DNA of 64,000 nt from the NCBI RefSeq assembly GCF_030644365.1, contig NZ_CP130058.1, forward strand, positions 186,001 through 250,000. The letters are read 5' to 3'. The notes under the pieces are model-generated. The model saw nothing but the letters and a program-made list of their open reading frames with translations. It did no database searches and had not been told where the DNA came from. Within the stretch, counting starts at the first letter, position 1, and every line of letters starts with the position of its first letter. Of this stretch, positions 7,097-15,345 are shown piece after piece. The translations under genes were made by a program, and so were the position numbers. The stretch is from Schaalia sp. HMT-172 (lineage in GTDB: Bacteria > Actinomycetota > Actinomycetes > Actinomycetales > Actinomycetaceae).

Positions 7097-8011
7097 TCAC
7101 GCGCTCGGCGGCGTCACCACCCACGGCTCGGTCGACAAGGAACGCAGCCCCTCAATCCCCAGGGCCTCCGCGATATCTGAGGCGCAACGCGCCCCGGGCA
7201 CACCAAGAGATGCCCCGATAAACGAAACGACGTCCGCCGTGGACCAGCCCAGGCCTCGTAAATCGGCGAGCGTGACCGCGCCGTCGCGCTTGGCCAGGCG
7301 CGCACCGGACGGCGCGAGAGCGAGCGGCACGTGCGCGTACGTCGGCTCTGGCGCCCCGAGCAGGTGTGCGAGCTGAGCCTGCGCGGGCGCCTGCGAGAGC
7401 AGGTCGAATCCGCGCACGACCTGGTCGACCCCCTGGTAGGCGTCGTCGACGACCGCCGCTAGGTTGTAGGCGGGCACCCCGTCCGCGCGGCGCACGACGA
7501 AATGGTCGACGGGCCCGGTGTAGGAACCGTGCAGCTCGTCGAACACGGTCCACTCGGGTGAGGGCGCGGCCAGACGCAGCGCAGGTTCGCGCCCGAGCGC
7601 CGCCAGTGACGCACGTTTGGCGGCGCGCTCTGACTCGCTGAGCGTCAGGCACGTGCCCGGGTAGTGGCCGGGCGGCACGTGGGGCGCGGAGGCGGCCTCG
7701 CGGATGTCACGACGCGTGCAGTAGCACTCGAAGATGAGGCCTCGCGCGGCCAGCGACGCCAGCGCCTCCTCGTGTGCGTCGGCCCGCGCGGTCTGGATGA
7801 GAGGCTCGCCGTCCCAATCCACGCCGATCGCTTCCAGGTCCTCGAGCTGGCGCTGGGCGGACCCGGCACGCTCCCGGTCGATGTCCTCGATGCGCAGGAC
7901 GAAACGCCGCCCGGTTGTGCGCGCCCACGCCCATGCGAGGATCGCGGTGCGCAGGTTACCCAGGTGGAAGTCGCCCGTGGGGGAGGGTGCGAACCGTCCA
8001 GTATTCGTCAT
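7097..8011 (-). CDS. gluQ: glutamyl-Q tRNA(Asp) synthetase
   Basis: This 304-residue paralogue of the GluRS catalytic half attaches glutamate to queuosine-34 of tRNA-Asp. It starts RFAPSPTGDFHLGNLRTAIL, with HLGN as the HIGH-type motif. It has zinc-site cysteines ECYCTRRD with the later HYPGTC, the LRIEDIDRER motif, the pocket VRRADGVPAYNLAAVVDDAYQ and the KMSKS-like RLAKRDGAV. It has no anticodon-binding domain, and its length is normal for GluQ-RS rather than GluRS. It is transcribed divergently from the fluoride channel pair. Confidence 0.93.
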   Translation of the reverse strand: MTNTGRFAPSPTGDFHLGNLRTAILAWAWARTTGRRFVLRIEDIDRERAGSAQRQLEDLEAIGVDWDGEPLIQTARADAHEEALASLAARGLIFECYCTRRDIREAASAPHVPPGHYPGTCLTLSESERAAKRASLAALGREPALRLAAPSPEWTVFDELHGSYTGPVDHFVVRRADGVPAYNLAAVVDDAYQGVDQVVRGFDLLSQAPAQAQLAHLLGAPEPTYAHVPLALAPSGARLAKRDGAVTLADLRGLGWSTADVVSFIGASLGVPGARCASDIAEALGIEGLRSLSTEPWVVTPPSA

Positions 8012-8092
8012 GAGCCCAGTGTACGAGCCTGTGGCCTGCTCGCCGCTGTGCCTTGCCCGGGTGCGCGGTGCGGTGGGCGTACAGTGGTGTGC

Positions 8093-8551
8093 ATGACGAG
8101 TTTTCGGGTGCCCGACTGGTTGGCGGTCTTCGTGGGCGGTGTCGCGGGCACGGCGGCGCGCGCGGGGCTTGATGAGGTCGCGAAGGCGTCCCCCGTGCGA
8201 GGCCTCTTCCTGTCCTGGTCGACGCTGACGGTCAATATCGTGGGCGCTTTCGCGCTGGGGGCGCTGGCCGCGTGGGTGGCGGGGCGCCTCGCGCGCGGCG
8301 TGGGCGATGCGACGTCATTGAAGACTTTGAAGCTTCTGGTCGGCACGGGTTTCGCGGGCGCGTTCACGACGTATGGGACGTACATCGTCGCGTCTGTGGG
8401 CTACGTGTCGCTCAATGGAATCGCCGAGGCCGTCTCGCAGTCCCTCGGTCTCCTGGCCCTGGGTGCGGCGTCGGCGTGGGTTGGCGTGCGCGTGGGGGAG
8501 TGGTTGTGCGGCCCCTCGGGCGCGCGGCCTGTCAGCGGCGAGGAGGGGTGA
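8093..8551 (+). CDS. crcB: fluoride channel subunit FluC/CrcB, first copy
   Basis: This four-TM fluoride exporter subunit has 152 residues. It carries the family motif GTGFAGAFTTYGTY (the Phe-box and TM3 break) and the WSTLTVNIVGAFALG segment with the conserved Asn. The ATG at 8093 begins MTSFRVPDWLAVFVGG; the frame is open further upstream but only through the divergent gluQ region. It overlaps or abuts the second copy, so both are made from one mRNA. In Gram-positive bacteria, paired FluC genes usually encode an antiparallel heterodimer. No fluoride riboswitch is recognisable in the 80-bp leader. Confidence 0.92.
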   Translation: MTSFRVPDWLAVFVGGVAGTAARAGLDEVAKASPVRGLFLSWSTLTVNIVGAFALGALAAWVAGRLARGVGDATSLKTLKLLVGTGFAGAFTTYGTYIVASVGYVSLNGIAEAVSQSLGLLALGAASAWVGVRVGEWLCGPSGARPVSGEEG

Positions 8552-8553
8552 GC

Positions 8554-8922
8554 GTGAGCGTGTCAACCTTCCTGTTCGTTGCCCTGGCCGGCGGTGTGGG
8601 CGCGTGCGCGCGCTTCTGGCTGGACCGCGGGATTCAGCGCGCCCTGTCCTCATGGGGCGACCCGGCGGGAGCGAAGCTCGGCATCCTGGTCGTTAACGTG
8701 ATCGGTTGTTTTCTGGCGGGCGCGGCCACTCAGCTTGTGCCCGCTCACCTGATGCCGATCGTGTCGACGGGGTTCCTGGGTGGCTTTACGACGTTCTCGA
8801 CGGCTCTCGTGGATGCGGTGACCCTGTGGGCGGACGGGTTTCGGGGGCGTTCGCTGGTTCTCGCGCTGGGCACGTGGGCGGTGTCCTGGGGTGCGGCGGT
8901 CGTGGGCATCGCCGTCGCGTGA
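8554..8922 (+). CDS. crcB: fluoride channel subunit FluC/CrcB, second copy
   Basis: This 122-residue four-TM protein has the fluoride-channel motif STGFLGGFTTFSTA and the conserved LVVNVIGCFLAG segment. Three in-frame GTGs (8548, 8554, 8560) could start it. AGGAGG at 8541-8546 gives best spacing (7 nt) to 8554. The first copy ends at 8551, so the pair is tightly coupled. The two proteins share the channel signature but differ in surface loops and charge, consistent with one member inserting in the opposite orientation to form a heterodimer (inference from the family). Confidence 0.92.
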   Translation: MSVSTFLFVALAGGVGACARFWLDRGIQRALSSWGDPAGAKLGILVVNVIGCFLAGAATQLVPAHLMPIVSTGFLGGFTTFSTALVDAVTLWADGFRGRSLVLALGTWAVSWGAAVVGIAVA

Positions 8923-9001
8923 GCCTCGTCGGGGCGTTCTGGGCTCTGCTTGATCTGGCGCTTGTTATCAGCCGCGTGTGATCTGAGCGCAGGCCTGGCC
9001 T

Positions 9002-9145
9002 GCGCTTATCTTTACCCAAAAATGTCGCATGCAATTCCCTCGCGGTTATTTCATGATTTGAATTGTGATCGTTGGAATTGCAACGTTTTCTCGGGCCCTA
9101 AGAAAAGTGAGGGTACCCAAATTGCATGCGACTTTTGGGGAGGGG
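9002..9145. repeat. family-A palindromic element, copy A2
   Basis: The left arm GTCGCATGCAATT (9024-9036) and right arm AATTGCATGCGAC (9120-9132) are exact reverse complements. With flanking CCCAAAAAT and TTTTGGGG the terminal repeats reach about 21 bp. The interior contains the small hairpin CGTTG-GAATTG-CAACG. The whole 144 bp is duplicated exactly 211 bp downstream. Confidence 0.9.
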
Positions 9146-9212
9146 TGAGGCCGGGAGGTGAGGGCGACGAGGCCGGGGGTCGAGGGGCGGGGCCGGATGT
9201 TCGCACAGACCC

Positions 9213-9356
9213 GCGCTTATCTTTACCCAAAAATGTCGCATGCAATTCCCTCGCGGTTATTTCATGATTTGAATTGTGATCGTTGGAATTGCAACGTTTT
9301 CTCGGGCCCTAAGAAAAGTGAGGGTACCCAAATTGCATGCGACTTTTGGGGAGGGG
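9213..9356. repeat. family-A palindromic element, copy A3 (identical to A2)
   Basis: This is base-for-base identical to 9002-9145 by inspection. The arms are at 9235-9247 and 9331-9343. Identity ends at the first base after GGAGGGG, where T in A2 is replaced by C. The duplication is therefore recent or maintained by gene conversion. Confidence 0.9.
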
Positions 9357-9564
9357 CGAGGGCGACGAGGCCGGGGCCGGGGCCAGGGAGCGAGGGGCGA
9401 CGGGGACGAGGCCGGGGGGCCGGGCTCGCGTCGCTCGCCGCGGCGACAGCTCCGATGAGGGTTTAGCCACGATACGGTGTTTTGTAACAGCATGCCGAGC
9501 GCTCCCGCGCGCCGCCCCCATATGCTGATTGTGCGGGCCGAACGGCCCAGTAACGGAGAAACTC

Positions 9565-10593
9565 ATGATTGACCTCACCGGGGTGTCCAAGGTCTACCCC
9601 GTGAAAAACGGCGGCCAAGTGGTCGCACTCGATGGGGTGAACCTGCACGTTGACCGCGGATCGATCCACGGCATCGTCGGTCGATCCGGCGCGGGCAAGT
9701 CCACCCTCATCCGGTGTCTGACCGCCCTCGAGAAGCCCACCGAGGGAAGCATCGTCGTTGACGGCCTCGATCTGGCGACCCTCTCGGGCGCGCGACTGCG
9801 CGCCGCGCGCCGCCACATCGGCATGGTCTTCCAGGCGGCGAACCTCCTCGACGCTCGCACGGCGGCCGAGAACATCGGCTACCCGCTCAAGCTGGCGGGC
9901 GTCCCCGCCGCGAAGCGTCGCGCGCGCGTGGACGAACTGCTCGAACTCGTCGGCCTCACCGGACGCGGAGACTCCTACCCGTCCCAGCTCTCCGGCGGCC
10001 AGCGTCAACGCGTCGGCATCGCCCGAGCGCTGGCGGACAACCCTGGCGTGCTCCTGTGCGACGAGCCCACGAGCGCGCTCGACACCGAGTCGACTGCCCA
10101 GATCCTCTCGCTGCTGCGCCTCGTCCGTGACGTCTCGGGAGTCACCGTCGTCATCATCACCCACGAGATGTCTGTCGTCCGCGAGATCTGCGACTCTGTG
10201 ACCCTCCTCGGCCACGGCCAGGTCCTCCAGACCGGAACCCTCGAAGAGGTCGTCGCCGACCCGGCCACGCCTCTCGCCCGCGAGCTGGTCCCCATGCCCG
10301 TCGTCGACTCGATCCCGTCTCTGTCCTCCCAGGAACGATCCTACGGGCCCGGCGCGGATGCGGGCGTCGTCCTCCTCGACGTCGTCTTCACCTCGCACCC
10401 CGGCGTCCCCACGGGCGCGACCGTGCTGCGCCTGGCCTCGTCCATGGGCGCCGATGTCACCGCGGGAACCTTCGAATCTCTCGGCAGCGTGCAGGTTGGC
10501 CGACTGGCCCTGACCGTCCCCGCCTACCACGCTGACAAGATCATCGAGCAGCTGCGCAAGAACAACGTCCACGCGGAAGTGAGGGACCAATGA
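9565..10593 (+). CDS. metN: methionine ABC importer, ATP-binding subunit
   Basis: This 342-residue ATPase has Walker A GRSGAGKST, signature LSGGQRQRVGIARAL, Walker B VLLCDEPTSALD and H-loop ITHEMSVV. The C-terminal ~90 residues (VVLLDVVFTSHPGVPTGATV onward) form the NIL/ACT-like domain typical of MetN, where methionine binds and inhibits transport. The start MIDLTGVSKVYPVKNGG at 9565 is preceded by CGGAGAA; the frame is open from 9529 but that adds unrelated residues. It overlaps metI by ATGA. It powers uptake of L- or D-methionine. Confidence 0.95.
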   Translation: MIDLTGVSKVYPVKNGGQVVALDGVNLHVDRGSIHGIVGRSGAGKSTLIRCLTALEKPTEGSIVVDGLDLATLSGARLRAARRHIGMVFQAANLLDARTAAENIGYPLKLAGVPAAKRRARVDELLELVGLTGRGDSYPSQLSGGQRQRVGIARALADNPGVLLCDEPTSALDTESTAQILSLLRLVRDVSGVTVVIITHEMSVVREICDSVTLLGHGQVLQTGTLEEVVADPATPLARELVPMPVVDSIPSLSSQERSYGPGADAGVVLLDVVFTSHPGVPTGATVLRLASSMGADVTAGTFESLGSVQVGRLALTVPAYHADKIIEQLRKNNVHAEVRDQ

Positions 10594-11327
10594 CCACCGC
10601 CTACCTCGCCGCTGCGAGCGCCGCAGGGCTGCTCGCGCCCACGGGCAAGGGCGACCCCACGTGGCTCGATAACCCCGCCCTCACCCAGAAGTTCGTTCCC
10701 GCGATCTTCGAGACCCTTATGATGACGGGCCTGTCCACCGTTTTCGCGGTCGTCATCGGAACGCTGCTGGGCCTCGTGCTGGTCCAGACCGGCAAGGGCG
10801 GCCTCACCCCCAACAAGGGCGTGTACCAGGCCGTCTCCTTCGTCGTCAACATCGTGCGCTCCCTGCCCTTCATCATCGGCATCATCATGCTGATCCCGGT
10901 CACCAAGATGATCGTCGGCAAGTCCACGGGCTCGCTGGCCACCGTCGTGCCGCTCGTCATCCTGTCCGCGCCGTTCTTTGCGCGCCTCGTGGAGACGAAC
11001 CTCCTGGCCGTCGACCCGGGCAAGGTTGAGGCCGCCCAGATGATGGGCGCCTCCAACCGCCAGATCCGTTGGGGAGTCCTCATCCGCGAGGCCATGCCCG
11101 CCCTTGTCCAGTCGATCACGACCCTGGCGATCACGCTGATCGGCTACTCCGCGATGGCGGGCGCCGTCGGCGGCGGTGGCCTGGGCCAGATGGCCATCAA
11201 CTACGGCTACAACCGCTGGCAGGACGACGTCATGATTTCGACCGTCGTCGCCATCATCATCATCGTCCAGGTTATCCAGCTGATCGGCGACCTCATCTCG
11301 CGGGCGGTCGACCACCGCTCGCGCTGA
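10590..11327 (+). CDS. metI: methionine ABC importer, permease subunit
   Basis: This 245-residue membrane protein has about five TM helices. The EAA-type coupling motif lies around VEAAQMMGASNRQIRWGVLIREAMPA. The family tail is GYSAMAGAVGGGGLGQMAINYGYNRWQDDVM. The N-terminus (MTTAYLAAASAAGLLAPTGK) is somewhat longer than usual. Its ATG overlaps the metN stop. It forms the transmembrane channel with MetN, and the downstream lipoprotein delivers methionine to it. Confidence 0.94.
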   Translation: MTTAYLAAASAAGLLAPTGKGDPTWLDNPALTQKFVPAIFETLMMTGLSTVFAVVIGTLLGLVLVQTGKGGLTPNKGVYQAVSFVVNIVRSLPFIIGIIMLIPVTKMIVGKSTGSLATVVPLVILSAPFFARLVETNLLAVDPGKVEAAQMMGASNRQIRWGVLIREAMPALVQSITTLAITLIGYSAMAGAVGGGGLGQMAINYGYNRWQDDVMISTVVAIIIIVQVIQLIGDLISRAVDHRSR

Positions 11328-11409
11328 GGCGCACGCAAACACCCTTGTCCACCCGAGGCCACCCTGGCCTCGTCCCATCCCATCGACGACCATAGAAAAG
11401 AGAAACATC

Positions 11410-12243
11410 ATGCGTCATCGCTCCTTCGCGGCCCTCGCGCTGGCCGCCGTTGCCTCCCTCGGCCTGGCGGCCTGCGGCGGCGGCTCCACCTCCTCCGATG
11501 CGTCCGGGTCCTCCGCCGACGTCGTCACCCTGACCGTGGGCGCGACCCCCTCGCCCCACGCCAAGATCCTCACCTACATCAACGACAACCTGGCCGCGGA
11601 CGCGGGTATCAAGATCAAGATCGTGGAGTACACCGACTACGTTCAGCCCAACACGGCGCTCAACGACGGTGAGCTCGACGCCAATTTCTTCCAGACCGTC
11701 CCCTACCTGGAGAACGCTGAGAAGCAGGCTGGGTATGATTTCGAGGCCGGCGCGGGCATCCACCTCGAGCCCCTCGGCGTCTTCTCCAACAAGCATAAGT
11801 CCCTCGACGAGCTGCCCAACGGCGGCACGATCGGTATCATCTCCGACACCTCCAACCAGGAGCGCGCGCTGCGCCTGCTGGCCACCCAGGGCCTTGTGTC
11901 CATCCCCGAGGGTGAGGGCGACGTCAACGTCAACACCGTCACGAAGCTGAAGGACTTCAGCTTCAACGAGGTCGAGGGTCCGCAGCTGGTCCGTTCGCTC
12001 GAGGACTTCGACTACGCGGTCATCAACGGTAACTTCGCCCAGGAGGGCGGCCTGAGCCTGAGCGGCGACGCCCTGGTCGTCGAGTCCCCGGTCGACAATC
12101 CGGCCGTGAACGTCCTTGTGTGGAAGGCTGGCTCCGACAAGGCCGCCGCTATCGCGAAGCTCGAGGAACTCCTGCACTCCGATCAGGTGAAGCAGTACAT
12201 CGAGTCGACCTGGTCGGATGGCTCGGTCATCCCGGCGTTCTGA
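11410..12243 (+). CDS. metQ: methionine-binding lipoprotein
   Basis: This 277-residue substrate-binding protein has a lipoprotein signal ending LAAC (lipobox, cysteine near residue 21). A Ser/Asp-rich spacer follows, then the NlpA/MetQ core. Landmarks are LTVGATPSPHAKIL, VEYTDYVQPNTALNDGELDANFFQ, and ALRLLATQGLVSI with PQLVRSLEDFDYAVINGN. It is third in the metNIQ operon, 82 bp after metI, with the leader GAAAAGAGAAACATC. The last few codons plus stop are partly duplicated just downstream (12261-12297). Confidence 0.95.
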   Translation: MRHRSFAALALAAVASLGLAACGGGSTSSDASGSSADVVTLTVGATPSPHAKILTYINDNLAADAGIKIKIVEYTDYVQPNTALNDGELDANFFQTVPYLENAEKQAGYDFEAGAGIHLEPLGVFSNKHKSLDELPNGGTIGIISDTSNQERALRLLATQGLVSIPEGEGDVNVNTVTKLKDFSFNEVEGPQLVRSLEDFDYAVINGNFAQEGGLSLSGDALVVESPVDNPAVNVLVWKAGSDKAAAIAKLEELLHSDQVKQYIESTWSDGSVIPAF

Positions 12244-12297
12244 CCGGCGAAGCCGGAGCGCGGTCATCCCGGCGTTCTGATCGACGAGGCCGGGGCG
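12224..12297. repeat. 37-bp tandem duplication of the metQ 3' end
   Basis: Unit 1 (12224-12260) includes the metQ stop. Unit 2 (12261-12297) repeats it with four differences. The differences convert GCGAAGCCGGAG into the exact dispersed 12-mer ACGAGGCCGGGG (12284-12295). Confidence 0.8.
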
Positions 12298-12418
12298 CGG
12301 TCGGGCGGGCGTGAGCGACGCCGGGCCCTGAGATCGTGTCCGCGGGCCCCGAGATCGTGTCCGCGCGCCCTGCGCCGCGTATCGCGCAGCGCGCTGGGCC
12401 GCTTGAATGAGCACAGAC

Positions 12419-12455
12419 GGGTGGGCCCCGGAACCATGGGTTCCGGGGCCCACCC
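12419..12455. terminator. bidirectional hairpin between metQ and yagU
   Basis: GGGTGGGCCCCGGAACC (12419-12435) pairs perfectly with GGTTCCGGGGCCCACCC (12439-12455) over 17 bp with an ATG loop. It sits between convergent genes. It has no strong T tract. Confidence 0.75.
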
Positions 12456-12478
12456 TTATACCGCCGAAACGGTTGTCA

Positions 12479-13033
12479 TCAGTTGGTGCGGGCCTCGAGC
12501 GGGAACTCGGCGTCCGGCTCGTGGGTGATGCGGTTGCGCATGTCGCGGCGGAAGACTTCGATGACCCACAGCCAGATGATGTGGCCGAAGAACTCGGAGA
12601 AGTGTTCCGCGAAGGGCTGGTTCCAGGGTGCCGGGACGGTGCCCATGAGCGGCATGAGGACGACGTGGAAGGCCACGTAGACGACGATGCCGAAGGCGGC
12701 GCCTTGCCAGAGCTTGATCTGGGGGAAGCGTTCGGCGAGGACGCAGTAGATGACCGCGAAGGCGATCGAGAATGAGAAGTGAACGATGAAGGACACCCAG
12801 GGGAGACCCTCGTTACCGTTGAAGGTGTAGGACAGGTGGGTGACGCTCTCGGGGATGCCCATCTGCTGGAGCAGTTCCTGCGGCGGGTTCGTCGCGTTGC
12901 GTTCGGGCGTGCGCGGGGGCAACGGCACCTCCCATCCGAACTTCACGATCGCGGAGACGATGCCTCCGAGAACACCTGCGAGTGCTGCGACGCCATAGCG
13001 GCGACGCTTGGGATTGGTCTGAATCAGTGCCAT
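12479..13033 (-). CDS. yagU: YagU-family inner-membrane protein (DUF1440)
   Basis: This 184-residue protein is closely similar along its length to Escherichia coli YagU as I recall it. Matches include RRRYGVAALAGVLGGIVSAIVKFGWEVPLPPR at the start, ERFPQIKLWQGAAFG centrally, and SEFFGHIIWLWVIEVFRRDMRNRITHEPD at the end. Four to five TM segments are predicted. YagU contributes to acid resistance in E. coli; the molecular activity is unknown. The gene is monocistronic, convergent with metQ and upstream of an A+T-rich 230-bp gap. Confidence 0.88.
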   Translation of the reverse strand: MALIQTNPKRRRYGVAALAGVLGGIVSAIVKFGWEVPLPPRTPERNATNPPQELLQQMGIPESVTHLSYTFNGNEGLPWVSFIVHFSFSIAFAVIYCVLAERFPQIKLWQGAAFGIVVYVAFHVVLMPLMGTVPAPWNQPFAEHFSEFFGHIIWLWVIEVFRRDMRNRITHEPDAEFPLEARTN

Positions 13034-13176
13034 GTGTCAAGCATCTGACGTGATTGTTCAAATTTCGAGGTTTGTGCACAGTAAGCGTTCAAGGTCACAT
13101 TCGCGCGCGACCTGCGAGGAAGCCCGAAAAATAGCCAATTCGGTCAATTATCGCGGTTTATTTACTCGGACAGTAT

Positions 13177-13214
13177 CCGGGTGGGGGAAGGACCTGAGTC
13201 CTTCCCCCACCCGG
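13177..13214. terminator. perfect 17-bp hairpin downstream of upp
   Basis: CCGGGTGGGGGAAGGAC (13177-13193) pairs with GTCCTTCCCCCACCCGG (13198-13214) around a CTGA loop. It lies 50 bp beyond the upp stop and has no T tract on either strand. Confidence 0.7.
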
Positions 13215-13263
13215 AGTCGTTAGTCAGCGCGCCGCCCCGTGAGAAGGGCGCGCGCGAAGCGAA

Positions 13264-13902
13264 TCAGTCGACGATGCCGTACAGGCGGTCGCCTGCGTCG
13301 CCCAGGCCCGGCACGATGTATGACTTCTCGTTGAGACACTCATCGACGGCGGCGACGACGACATTCACGTCGGCGCGATCGCCGATCGCGGCCTCGAGCG
13401 TCGACACACCCTCGGGGGCAGCCAGGATGCACACGCACGTCACGTCCTTGGCGCCTCGCTCAAACAGATAGTTCGTCGCGGCGACCATGGTATGGCCCGT
13501 GGCCAGCATCGGATCCAGGACGAAGCACTGACGACCCGACAGGTCGTCGGGCAGGCGGTTCGCGTAGGTCTCGATCTCCAGGGTGTCGTCGTCGCGGCGC
13601 ATTCCCAGGAAGCCGACCTCGGCGGTGGGAAGCAGGCGGGTCATGCCCTCGAGCATGCCCAGGCCGGCGCGCAGCACGGGCACGACGATCGGGCGCGGCT
13701 CGGAAAGCGTGAGCCCCACGGTCGGCGCGACCGGAGTCTCGATGGAGGTTTCGGACACGGCGACCTCGCGGGTCGCCTCGTAGGCGAGCAGAGTGACCAG
13801 TTCGTCAACGAGCTGGCGGAACGTCGCCGATGGCGTCTGACGATCGCGCAGGACAGTGAGCTTGTGGGCGATCAGGGGGTGATTAGCTACGTGGAGGCGC
13901 AT
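13264..13902 (-). CDS. upp: uracil phosphoribosyltransferase
   Basis: This 212-residue enzyme makes UMP from uracil and PRPP. It starts [20 protein letters not shown]. The flexible substrate loop is [14 protein letters not shown]. The PRPP-binding motif is [15 protein letters not shown] and the uracil-site tail is [16 protein letters not shown]. Length is normal. It is divergent from tadA, and the UraA-type permease at 2.7 kb would supply its substrate. Confidence 0.97.
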   Translation of the reverse strand: MRLHVANHPLIAHKLTVLRDRQTPSATFRQLVDELVTLLAYEATREVAVSETSIETPVAPTVGLTLSEPRPIVVPVLRAGLGMLEGMTRLLPTAEVGFLGMRRDDDTLEIETYANRLPDDLSGRQCFVLDPMLATGHTMVAATNYLFERGAKDVTCVCILAAPEGVSTLEAAIGDRADVNVVVAAVDECLNEKSYIVPGLGDAGDRLYGIVD

Positions 13903-14114
13903 GCTTATAGGCTACCCCCTACGCGCGGGGCTATGCACCCCGGTATGTGGGACGAGGCTGTGGTTGCGTCCGCGTGCAGGTGTCGGAGGGAGGGAGGTGA
14001 CCTCGTGATTCGGGAGCGCGAGGTGACAAACACAGTCACCACACGAACCACACACGTATCCACCCGTTTCAGTTACCCCATTGCTGGTTTGGCCGGTAAG
14101 CTAGAGGGGTGACA

Positions 14115-15344
14115 GTGAATGAGCAGTATCGCGAGGCTATGGGCAAAGCCCTGTTCCTCGCTAACCGCGCCCGCGAGACGGGAGACGTCCCCGTCGGAGC
14201 CGTCGTCGTCGACGCCGACGGCCACATCATCGGCCGAGGATGGAACTGCCGCGAGGCCGACCACGATCCCACAGGTCACGCTGAAATCATCGCCCTGCGC
14301 GAAGCCAGTCGGGCCCTCGGCACCTGGCGCCTCAGTGACTGCACGCTCATCGTCACCCTCGAACCCTGCACCATGTGCGCCGGAGCAATCCTCGCCTCGC
14401 GCATCGACCGCGTCGTCTTCGGCGCCTGGGACCCCAAGGCCGGAGCCGCCGGATCCCTGCGCGACGTCCTACGCGACGCGCGCATGCCCCACCCCACAGA
14501 GGTCATCGGCGGCGTCCTCGCCCAGGAAGCCGCCATGCAGCTGCGCTCCTTCTTCCTCGGTCGCCGCGGCGCCGACGAAATGCCCGTCGTCGCCGCCCCC
14601 GTCCACGAGCCCGCCGACCTGCCCTCCCCGGCACCCGCCCGCGAACGCCACGACGCCGAGCCTGCCCAGGCCTCGTACCCCGAGCCCGCCGACCTGCCCG
14701 CCCGCGAACGCCACGACGCCGAGCCAGCCCAGGCCTCGTACCCCGAGCCTGCTGCCCCCATCCCCGCCCCGCCCGCCGAGGACACCCACCCCCACCCGGC
14801 CACGCCCCTGCCTCGCCGAGCCGGACGCCCCTTCTCACAGCGCGTCTCCGGCAACGCCGACAACCCCGCCGACATCCCCGCCGGCGAAACGGTGCCCCCC
14901 GCCTCGCAGCCGCCCTACCGCAGTGCCGCCCCCGTCATGCCCGCCGTCTCCCCCGACACCACGCGCGGCCCCGTCACCAAATCCGTCCCCCAAATCCGCC
15001 CCGTGCACGTGCGCCCCACCGCCACCGTGCCCGCCGGAATCTACACGCCAGCCCAGCCTAAGCGTCCCGCCCTCCAGCCGCTCAGCGACACCGTCACCCC
15101 GCCGCCCGCCCCCGAACCCGCCCCGCAGATCATCGACGCCCCGGTGCCCCCCGTTTTCCCCCAGCGAGCCAAACAGCGCACCACCGCGCGCCCGCAGCGC
15201 CCGCTCCCGCAGGCCTTCGAACCCGAACCCGCGCGCCGCGTCGACTACGAACTCTCCCCGCGCCAGTTCAGCGACGTCGACCCCATCACCTCCGGCATCC
15301 GCGTGCGCCGCTCCGGGCGACGCCGCGGCAACGCACGCCACTAA
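14115..15344 (+). CDS. tadA: tRNA adenosine(34) deaminase with a ~250-residue disordered C-terminal extension
   Basis: Residues 1-155 are a canonical TadA, which converts A34 to inosine in tRNA-Arg(ACG), a tRNA encoded at 6.9 kb. The catalytic zinc site is HAEIIALREA and PCTMCAGAILASRI; VVFGAWDPKAGAAGS follows. The remaining ~250 residues are Pro/Ala/Arg-rich and apparently disordered. They contain a duplicated block (ARERHDAEPAQASYPEPADL type), and the last 20 residues are very basic (GIRVRRSGRRRGNARH). Normal TadA is ~150-170 residues. GTG at 14115 has GAGG 7 nt upstream; GTG at 14109 is too close. The stop lies 1 nt before the moaB ATG. Confidence 0.88.
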   Translation: MNEQYREAMGKALFLANRARETGDVPVGAVVVDADGHIIGRGWNCREADHDPTGHAEIIALREASRALGTWRLSDCTLIVTLEPCTMCAGAILASRIDRVVFGAWDPKAGAAGSLRDVLRDARMPHPTEVIGGVLAQEAAMQLRSFFLGRRGADEMPVVAAPVHEPADLPSPAPARERHDAEPAQASYPEPADLPARERHDAEPAQASYPEPAAPIPAPPAEDTHPHPATPLPRRAGRPFSQRVSGNADNPADIPAGETVPPASQPPYRSAAPVMPAVSPDTTRGPVTKSVPQIRPVHVRPTATVPAGIYTPAQPKRPALQPLSDTVTPPPAPEPAPQIIDAPVPPVFPQRAKQRTTARPQRPLPQAFEPEPARRVDYELSPRQFSDVDPITSGIRVRRSGRRRGNARH

Positions 15345-15345
15345 C

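Larger units (their letters stand above)
8923..9564. other. gene-free stretch between crcB and metN holding two family-A elements
   Basis: No gene is seen in these 642 bp. It holds two identical 144-bp copies of family A (9002-9145 and 9213-9356). It also has a G-rich tail with three exact 12-mers (9167, 9365, 9406), then the metN leader. The leader shows TTTTGTAACA near 9480, resembling motifs upstream of narK and the MoaD-fusion gene. A small GGGCC-GAAC-GGCCC hairpin (9535-9548) lies just before the metN ribosome site. Confidence 0.7.

Noticed and set aside
8012-8092. Fluoride riboswitch upstream of the crcB pair
   Set aside because: No match to the conserved pseudoknot core could be seen in the short leader.
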